Below are positions 56,591 through 64,000 of a DNA stretch of 64,000 bases, one piece after another. The stretch comes from Troglohyphantes excavatus (taxonomy: Eukaryota; Arthropoda; Arachnida; Araneae; Linyphiidae). Made by a program: the position numbers and the translations under genes. Numbering within the stretch: the first letter of the stretch is position 1; each line of letters starts with the position of its first letter. Where the stretch lies: the NCBI GenBank assembly GCA_963932185.1, contig OZ010678.1, positions 29,960,566 through 30,024,565 of the forward strand, in the 5' to 3' direction. Below the pieces are notes generated by a model. That model did no database searches and was not told the DNA's origin. It worked only from the letters and a program-made list of their open reading frames with translations.

Positions 56591-56907
56591 GCATGTACTC
56601 AAAAATGAGTACAATGCATAAGAAGAGTGAATGATAGCATGTACTCAAAAATGAGTACAATGCATAAGAAGAGTGAATAATAAGCATGTACTCAAAAATG
56701 AGTACAATGCATAAGAAGAGTGAATGATAAGCATGTACTCAAAAATGAGTACAATGCATAAGAAGAGTGAATGATAGCATGTACTCAAAAATGAGTACAA
56801 TGCATAAGAAGAGTGAATGATAGCATGTACTCACAAATGAGTACAATGCATAAGAAGAGTGAATGATAGCATGTACTCACAAATGAGTACAATGCATAAG
56901 AAGAGTA
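56591..56907 (+). repeat. Minisatellite of seven 46-47-bp units with a TACTC...GAGTA palindrome
   Basis: Unit GCATGTACTCAAAAATGAGT then ACAATGCATAAGAAGAGTGAATGAT... (split here), starting at 56,591, 56,637, 56,684, 56,731, 56,777, 56,823 and 56,869. The last two units share an A-to-C change (CTCACAAATG). Near-identity implies recent amplification from the element terminus. Confidence 0.92.
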
Positions 56908-56928
56908 GATGCTAGTCTATATAGGCTG

Positions 56929-57252
56929 TTCGGGCATGGATCCTTCATAGTAGAGAAATCATAACGTTATAATCTTGCTAACATCAAAGTGAGGCCAACA
57001 TGTATGGCTCCAGACACGTGGTTTACTACGTCATCCATTCATAATTTTTTTTTCTAGTTCATTCATAAAAATATCCTGAACTTCATGAATTAACATATTT
57101 ACTATTATTTCCAAATCACAAGTCAATCTCGAACGTTTTTTCATTCATATATTCTGAAAATAAGTCACGTGTCTGGAGACATTCAGTCTGAGATGTTGGT
57201 TTCACGATTATGACGTCGTATTCTCTCTACTAAAGTCCATTCATGCTCGAAG
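56929..57252. mobile_element. CCTTCGAGCATG MITE, copy 6 (reverse)
   Basis: TTCGGGCATGGATCCTTCAT ... GTCCATTCATGCTCGAAG, inserted inside the CACTG element. Confidence 0.82.
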
Positions 57253-57654
57253 CTCCGAATATATAAGTTTCAATTTTGTAAAAAACATGTATTCAAAAAC
57301 GAGTACAATGAATAGAAAGAGTATATGCTGGCATATATAGTCTGCCTTCATAAATCACTTTCAATAAATGTCAACAATTTCAACTAAGACTTACCGGCAA
57401 TGGAACCCAGATCCTCAGGCACCGCAGTCCAGAGCATTATTCGTTAATACAGATTTTTTAAGATCGTATTTTTCAAACATTCACGATATTTTTTAAAGTT
57501 AAACTATTAAACAAATTTTTTATTCTACTTCCGTAGAGTTATAAAATAGTTACCATATATACGTAGTTTCAAGACTTTAACACTTTTCAGAAAAATAATC
57601 GAGAAATTTGAAATCATTTTCGAAATTTATCTATGGAACTGCCGGAATTTAACC

Positions 57655-57712
57655 CAGATCCCCAGGCACTCAGTCCAGAGCCTTATCCGCTAAACTACCA
57701 GGGCGACAACAT
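57655..57712 (-). repeat. Isolated tRNA-like segment
   Basis: In reverse: GCCCTGGTAGTTTAGCGGAT (box A) ... GATCTGGGTTAAATTCCGGC (box B weakened). Same sequence type as in the CACTG elements. Not a functional tRNA: the box B GTTCGAT has become GTTAAAT. Confidence 0.55.
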
Positions 57713-57719
57713 GAAATTT

Positions 57720-58105
57720 CACAACTTCAAGATTCTAAATTCTCAACTCAACGATTCGAAATTTCCAACTCGACAGTGCTGAAAATTCCCATTTCCAACT
57801 TATCAACATTTTTCATTTTTTTGGTATATATTTTTAGGTAATATTAAACAGTTTTCTCGCAAGCATTGATTTTGTTGTACCCATATTCCAATGCAGTGTT
57901 CGTTCTGAGGTGCAATTTAAATGTAATCTTACAAGCTGGGCGATTTCTAATATTCCCTAGCTTTCATTTGTTAATAATATTAATTTCCTTCAGGCATAAA
58001 TTTTTCTCAACTCGGGGTTTTTAAAAAGTTGAAATTTCCAACTTTCCGGGTTTCTAGATTATTGTTGGGGGGGAAGAGGGTCAGCATCCCCCCCCCCCCC
58101 GGTCC
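57720..58105 (+). repeat. TTCCCAACTTAACG repeat, copy 3, ending in G/C runs
   Basis: Same landmarks as the 27,840 and 40,710 copies, ending in a G-rich stretch and a C run at about 58,065-58,101. From here to 58,453 nothing recognised. Confidence 0.65.
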
Positions 58106-58461
58106 GGCGGGCCTGTGCTGGAGTGTATGCATATAATGTGTTCGAGCCTGTGCTAAACGTTGAAGAGAAGTAAAAATAGTTGTCACATTTTTTTAACATG
58201 GGGTTATAGGTTATAGTAGGAACTATTATTATTAAACATTTTAGAATAATTAATATTTGTTTCTATAGAAATTAAAATTTAATCAAAAGAGAGTGTGTTC
58301 AAAGAGTACAGTTGTACTGTGTATTGTTTTAGTTGTATTTTTAATAAATAAAATCTACGGTACAGTAATACGAAGACTTTAATTTCGCGATACATTATTA
58401 AAAGAGATAAATAAAATTATTAACATTAGAATCATCAATACATCTTTTTGACATTCTATAG

Positions 58462-59154
58462 CAGTGGTTCCCAAAGTGGGTTCCGTGGAACCCTGGGGTT
58501 CCACGAAAAAATTTAGGGGTTCCGCGTGACAAATTTTATTTGATTAAAAAAAAATAAGAATGGTGTTTAATATATTCACATTTTCCTCGGAAAGTTTACC
58601 ATTCCATGGATTATGAAAATTTGATTGCATTGAGTTCGGATACACAATTAGAAGCCAAATTTAGAACAGTTTCATTAACAATATTCTGTCAGCTGTATTC
58701 GATGAATATCCAAATTTAGCAAAACAGGCTATTCGAATTCTATTGCCGTTTGCAACCACTTATTTGTGTGAATCTGGGTTTTCAAAATATGTTGCGACAA
58801 AAGCCAAATATTGTAACAGACTTGACGCTGCACCAGATATGCGAGTTCAGTTATCAAACCTAACGCCCAATTTTAAGAGAATCATGGAATCAAAGAAACA
58901 GGTACATTCTTCACATTAAAGATTTTCCGTTTATTTTAGTTTATGTTTTCTATTTTTATTAATTATTTCTATGATGAATTTTTTTTTTTAGTTTTGCTTG
59001 ATTCAATAAAATCTGAAATACGAAAATAATACTTGTTTCATATAATATCAGATATTATATTTTGAAAAGTCGTTGATTAAAAAATATTCAGGGTTCCGCG
59101 ATCATTGGCAACAAATTTTGGGGTTCCACGACCAAAATAGTTTGGGAACCACTG
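58462..59154 (+). mobile_element. hAT transposon deletion derivative (CAGTGGTTCCCAAA termini)
   Basis: CAGTGGTTCCCAAAGTGGG at the left and TAGTTTGGGAACCACTG at the right; flanked by TTCTATAG on both sides (58,454-58,461 and 59,155-59,162), a perfect 8-bp duplication. Both ends repeat GGGGTTCC(A/G)CG. 693 bp, retaining only the end of the transposase gene. Confidence 0.94.
58686..58919 (+). pseudogene. hAT transposase dimerisation domain (ZBED5/FAM200-like), C-terminal remnant
   Basis: Open reading to TAA: VFDEYPNLAKQAIRILLPFA then TTYLCESGFSKYVATKAKYC, NRLDAAPDMRVQLSNLTPNF and KRIMESKKQ. The PF.TTYLCE.GFS....K.K.RNRL segment is the hATC domain signature. The catalytic core and BED finger are absent, consistent with an internal deletion. 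Confidence 0.88.
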
Positions 59155-59464
59155 TTCTATAGGATTGTTTACCAGCGAGAAAAGCCTTTAAATCACTAAA
59201 CAATTTCGATTGACAAAACGTAACTTGTAACGTGTCAATAAACAGTCGAAAAATAACCAGCTGTTATAATAAACGTCTGAACACACAGTTTGGACATTAC
59301 CGTAACAGATGGTAATATGTCAGTTGATTTGAAAACATTAAACTTCTCGTTATATAAATAAAATTAAGTCAACTATTTACAGGGTCAAGCTGGTTATACG
59401 GTATTTATTTTTTAAACAATAGATATTGATAAACAATGCGAATGCTGAAAATAAGGTAAATATA

Positions 59465-59782
59465 ATAATCTTTCTAAAAAATAAGAAAACAGTCTTTAAG
59501 AAAAATACGTTAAAAAGTAAAAAATAATTTTTAATTTTACGAACGTATTTAAAAAATGTAATTATTTAATGTCAAATTTATACTTATTGCAACTGTTTGA
59601 AATCGGTGCTAAAATTTGGGTATGATTTTTGTAAATTGGCCCCAACTTCAGGAAGTTGTAATAAGTATAAAATTGACATTAAATAATTAAATTTTTTCAA
59701 TGCGTTCGTAAAATTAAATTTTTTTTTTTACTTTTTAGCGCATTTTCTTTAAGTCGGTTTTCCTTATTTTTAGAAAGATTAT
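59465..59782. repeat. Long inverted repeat (ATAATCTTTCT arms), copy 2
   Basis: Second copy of the 31,652-31,970 structure, with arms about 130 bp and the same loop wording (AAATTTGGGTATGATTTTTG). More diverged between its arms than copy 1. Confidence 0.72.
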
Positions 59783-60390
59783 TTTATTTTTTCCATTTTA
59801 GTTTTTAATTTAAATTGGGGGCTTCGCTCCCTATTATTGTTCACCAAGAAATTCAAGTAGCAACTTGTGCACAACAATGTATATTGTACAACAATCCCTA
59901 TCAATGCCAATACATGCTGATTACACGAAATGTCATTGTTGTACAACTTCTGTCAAACAATGAAAACATTTTTTAATCGGATAAATTGTTTAAAAACTTT
60001 AATCGACATTTCTGGATATTTAACAGCCATATAATCGATTTTTTTAAAAAAAAATTCTCTATCCAACAAAAAAAGAATTTTCGAAATAGGACAATATTTA
60101 TTTTCAAACGGTCCGGTTAATTGAGAATTCTGGATTATTAAAAGCCGGATAACCGGATATTTTTTCAAATTGCTCCCAAGTGAAACATTCCCTATCCAAC
60201 AACAACAAAAATTGTGCAAATATCTGAATTAGAACCGAAATCCTGCGCGAACATACATAAAAAAAATACATAACAATCGAATCTATAACCTCTCGACTTG
60301 GCACGCGATTTGGCGGTTTTAATTTAAAATTTCTGGCAGTTTTATTTTGGAGTTATGGTTGGCGCGCTTTTCAGTTGGTTAAAAATCACC
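59783..60390 (+). repeat. Downstream module and CCGG repeat, copy 3
   Basis: Aligns with 31,971-32,600: GGGGGCTTCGCTCCC, ACCAAGAAATTCAAGTAGCA, AACGGTCCGGTTAATTGAG, GATAACCGGATAT and GGTTGGCGCGC. Open frames of 66-88 codons on the minus strand are repeat sequence. Confidence 0.6.
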
Positions 60391-61090
60391 AATTTTTACT
60401 AGACATTAGCCATTGACTATCTTTATAACCAAATTCAATAATAATGCATTCGACAGAATGCATAAAAACTGGGTATGAATATAGAATTATTAATTCTGTT
60501 TATGTTTTATAGTATGAAAGTTGTATTAAGTAAATAAACCTTCATGTTTCGAATTTTGTCCTTCTAAATTGGTTCCATTTAATAAGTTGACTTACATATG
60601 CTTCTAAATAATAAAAATTACTTATTAGCCATCCCGTTATAAAGAACTTATTTGCGTAAATCGTTCGAATTGAAAGACGTTATTCCGAGACGATGTAGTA
60701 AAAAAACCAAATTAAATATATATCAATCATAAAATTGTCTGAAATGTAATGTAAAAATAGTAAGATAATTTTACTCATTAAACATTTGATTGCTGTTATT
60801 AATATTTTATAAAAAAATATTTAAAGCTATTGATGATGAATATTTTTAATGCGAAATGAAATATATCATTAAAATATTTCGAATTCAGTTAATTACTAAA
60901 CATACAGATAAAGTTTAGTTTTGTAAATATAATTACACATATTAAACATAAGTTTATATGCATCAAAATCGGAATCAAATAAAGTTTATATGTATTAAAA
61001 CTGCAGCAGTTTAATTTAAATTCAAAAGTGACACACACTGCAGAAAAATAGTTATCGGAGCCAAGAAACAATAGGTTGTAATAAAAAACG
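60391..61090. other. AT-rich DNA, nothing recognised
   Basis: No gene, repeat boundary or RNA motif could be supported. It is upstream of OAT and may contain its promoter or 5' exon, which cannot be located by eye. Confidence 0.4.
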
Positions 61091-62100
61091 AGGCGTTGGT
61101 AACTAACGCCTAAATCTCAGATCCAACTATAAAACAGTTACGAACGCAGTGAATTTTGTTATTAAAAATATCACTACTTAATCAAACCAATATACTTAAA
61201 TAAATTAAACAATTTACAACTTTTTAAAATATATTTCCAATATAATTTTTAAAAGCCTGGTAGTAAAATTTAATACATTATTTGTTTTACAAATTTGTGA
61301 TACTAATATTTGTTAAAAGTAATTCTAAATAATACATCTATTATAGTTCAATAATCACATATATTCTTTCTACAGTGCTGACTCGATGCGACTATAAAAC
61401 AGTTACGAACGCAACGAGTTTTGATATTAAAAAAATAGCACTATTAATTTAACTAATATATAGCATTCGAAGAGCTAATTAGTACATAAAATAAACGTTT
61501 CGATTACACATGGTTCAATTAAAATAAATATATATTTGAAATATACTTTCATTATAATTTTTAAAAGCTTGGTAGTAAAATCGTAAAACTTTTCTTGACG
61601 TAGTAAAATCGTAAAACTTTTCGTAAGACTTTTCTTGCTGGTAAAGAATCATTTAGAATGTCAAAAAGTATATAATAAAAAGTATATTAATAAAATATTT
61701 GTTTTACAAATTTGTGATACTAATATTAGTTAAAAGTAATTCTAAATAATATATCTATTATAGTTCAATAATCACATATATTCTTTCTACGGTGCTGACT
61801 CGATGCGACTATAAAACAGTTAAGAAGCAACGAGTTTTAATATTAAAACAACAACACTATTAATTTAACTAACATTTAGCATTCGATGAGCTAATTTGTA
61901 GATAAATTAAACGTTTCGATTACAATTGGTTCAACTGAATAAAATTTTAAATATTTAAATTATATTTTCAATATAATTTTTAAAAGCCTGGTAGTAAAAT
62001 TTAATACATTATTTGATTTACAAATTGGTGATACTAATATTGGTTAAAAGTAATTCTAAATAACCCCTCTATTATAGTTCAATAATCACATATTTGAAGT
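61090..62100 (+). repeat. Three tandem units of about 0.31-0.42 kb
   Basis: TATAATTTTTAAAAGC.TGGTA recurs at about 61,241, 61,553 and 61,972, and ACTATAAAACAGTTA.GAA at about 61,123, 61,391 and 61,809. The second unit has about 105 extra bp that themselves contain a short duplication (AGTAAAATCGTAAAACTTTT). No coding sense. Confidence 0.8.
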
Positions 62101-62489
62101 ATTACTAATGTTATTAACAATTATCTCCTTTATTATTTTAAATCTTTATTGAAATTAAAATATATTTGTATTTAAATTAAATATATTTTATAAACTTGTT
62201 GTTTTCGACAATCAAAGCGTGTTAATACAGTGTTCTAAATTTCATTTCAGTAATATTTCACAGAAAAAAACAGAACTTGTAACAAGGACTCTATAAATGC
62301 ATTATTAAAAATGCAAAATAGTTATATCGGGAAAATTATTTAAATTGAAAATGAAGTATTCTTATTTCCTTGACAGACAAGAAATTATCATGACCGTGTC
62401 CGAAATGAATAAAAGAATTCCTGTGTATTTGACCATTTAAAATCTGTGGAAGTAATTGAGATGTCTTTCCTTTTATAACCGGCTGAAAA

Positions 62490-62575
62490 GCGCGCCAACC
62501 AAAACTTTAAACTAAAACCACCAAAAACATTAAATTAAAACCGCCAAAAACTTCAAATTAAAACCGCCAAAACGT
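62490..62575 (+). repeat. Short tandem repeat of AAATTAAAACCGCCAAAAAC
   Basis: Three to four units of about 23 bp after GGCGCGCCAACC. This is the reverse of the end of the GGTTGGCGCGC repeats at 32.5 and 60.3 kb. A 77-codon minus-strand frame just right of it (62,558-62,791) has no known similarity and is not called. To 63,380 nothing else recognised. Confidence 0.65.
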
Positions 62576-63380
62576 GGCATATTTCAATAGTTTCGTATAT
62601 AAACCATCGCCAAAATGATGCCAGGCAAGTTTTTTATTCCGTGTCACTAATATACAAAAAGTAGCTCCACCTACTTGCTTATTTGACATCGATATTTTGG
62701 TGTCGGAAATGTAAATCTTTCTCTTTTCACGCCAAAGTTGTCGATGAAAATTTATTTGGCGGAGTGCCCCTTTCATCTTTACTTTTACCAAATCAAATAA
62801 TTTTTAAGAATACAACCACGTTTTTTCCCTAGTTATTATTGTTTATAATATCACAGAATGAAGTACAATAGCATTGGGGTTACCATTTAAATTGAATTAA
62901 AATAAATATATAAAAAATATCTAAGTTTACTCACATTTAAAACTATCCGCCAATATACTACATTTTATTCCACTAAAATTTATTAAGAAATAAACATACT
63001 TGTAAACTTTTTATCAATAACGAAAAGCTGTTTAATGGCACCTGGTGTCGAGATGAAATGTTATAGATAAACAATGAATTTTGGCTATGTGATTGGTGGA
63101 TGAAAAACCACGTGACCAGACGAATACACAAAGATGATCTGCGCGTGACGTCACTTATGATGCAAAAAATGACGTTACGTGGATAGATTTTATACAATAT
63201 GATAAAATAATATCAATTTTTTTTTGTTAAAAGCAAACGTGAGAAGATTTAATTTAAATTTCATAAACGAAATATATTCAGATATTCTTCGATATTGCCC
63301 CTCTGTGCTGCTACTCGTTAAAAATATACACAGTATTTACAAGTTCGAAATATGAAAATAAACCATTACAGATTATTCTG

Positions 63381-63872
63381 TAAACTACCTTTTCGTACGT
63401 AAACTAACTTTCCGTACGTAAACAACATTTTCGTAAGTAAACTACCTTTTTGTACGTAAACTACCTTTTCGTACATAAACTACTTTTTCGTACGTAAACT
63501 ACCTTTTCGTAAGTAAACTAACTTTTCATACGTAAACTAACTTTTCGTACGTCAACTACCATTTCGTACGTACACTACATTTTCGTACGTAAACTACATT
63601 TTCGTGCGTAAACTACCTTTTCGTACGCAAAAACCTATTCGTACGTAAATTACCTTTTCGTACGTAAACTACCTTTTCGTAACTTTTCGTACGTAAACAA
63701 CATTTTCGTAAGTAAACTATATTTTAGTACGTAAACTACCTTTTCGTACGTAAACTACCTTTTCGTACGTAGACTACATTTTCGTACGTAAACTACATTT
63801 TCGTACGTAAACTACATTTTCGTACGTAAACTACCTTTTTGTACGTAACCTACATTTTCGTACGTAAACTAC
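63381..63872 (+). repeat. Satellite array of GTACGTAAACTACCTTTTC units
   Basis: About 26 units of 18-19 bp over 490 bp, with variation at ACC/ACA before TTTTCGTAC and a few changed units. CGTACG and TTACGTAA-like words make it rich in short palindromes. No coding capacity. Confidence 0.93.
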
Positions 63873-63913
63873 CAATTATACCACATTAAAAGATATTCTG
63901 AAATATCTCATTT

Positions 63914-64000
63914 AAAAATAGACACTCAAAACTAAGTAAAATATACTCATTTTTGATTCCATTCCATGCTTATCATAGCTCCGAATACATAAGTTTCATT
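63914..64000. mobile_element. CACTG-family element, cut by the window end
   Basis: AAAAATAGACACTCAAAACT, ATATACTCATTTTTGATTCC and ATAGCTCCGAATACATAAG are the right-half landmarks of the family read in reverse. Continues beyond the window. Confidence 0.65.

Larger units (their letters stand above)
56417..57480. mobile_element. CACTG-family element, expanded and interrupted
   Basis: CACTGTTAAAAATAGCCACTC after TATA at the left; then a palindrome (56,491-56,582), a minisatellite (56,591-56,907), an inserted CCTTCGAGCATG MITE (56,929-57,252), and the rest of the element with its tRNA-like core in reverse (about 57,395-57,450). The far end is lost near 57,480. Confidence 0.7.

Noticed and set aside
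62558..62791. 77-codon minus-strand ORF
   Set aside because: No recognised similarity, and it overlaps a short tandem repeat at its end.
63381..63872. CRISPR-like array
   Set aside because: Units are contiguous 18-19-bp tandem repeats without unique spacers, in animal DNA.

Overview
The window is animal nuclear DNA: spliced genes with GT-AG introns, AT-rich, and filled with transposable elements. The coding style and the repeat content suggest an arthropod, but no species can be named from the sequence.

Three host genes can be supported. (1) The last three coding exons of an exportin-5 gene (XPO5) lie on the + strand at 1.4-6.2 kb; the gene starts outside the window. (2) An intronless GT31 beta-1,3-glycosyltransferase (356 aa, type II membrane protein with a DDD motif) lies on the - strand at 10.5-11.5 kb. 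(3) A complete mitochondrial ornithine aminotransferase (OAT) lies on the - strand from 56.4 kb down to 17.0 kb. Its eight coding exons join in phase into 439 codons, the length of human OAT as I recall it, but are spread over 39 kb because the introns have been invaded repeatedly. These three products (pre-miRNA nuclear export, Golgi glycosylation, arginine/ornithine metabolism) are neighbours only, with no functional link visible.

Almost everything else is mobile DNA, much of it with readable target-site duplications (TSDs). It includes a pair of MITEs with 5-bp TSDs (0.05 and 3.5 kb), LINE fragments (7.5, 22.9, 24.2 kb), a TIR element at 13.8-15.2 kb, hAT-type elements (16.2, 34.5, 58.5 kb), a pogo/Tigger-like element (17.2 kb), two CCACGG elements with 6-bp TSDs (18.2, 35.7 kb), and six copies of a CCTTCGAGCATG MITE. 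There is also a Ginger-like deletion derivative with a cysteine-rich integrase tail (20.2 kb), two elements with perfect 9-bp TSDs (25.6 and 37.6 kb), tRNA-headed SINEs, and a TA-targeting CACTG element family with a tRNA-like core. One member of that family carries two hammerhead ribozyme-like motifs facing each other (19.7 kb).

The most striking object is an 11.2-kb, nearly perfect palindrome inside OAT intron 1 (42,855-54,076). Its arms are about 5.6 kb, separated by a 9-bp spacer, and the whole is bounded by an identical 8-bp repeat TCATGAGA. It has no convincing protein gene and carries two long A-rich/T-rich tracts per arm. It looks like a giant fold-back transposon, although an inverted-duplication assembly error must be excluded. 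At the right end of the window is a satellite of about 26 units built on GTACGTAAAC (63.4-63.9 kb).
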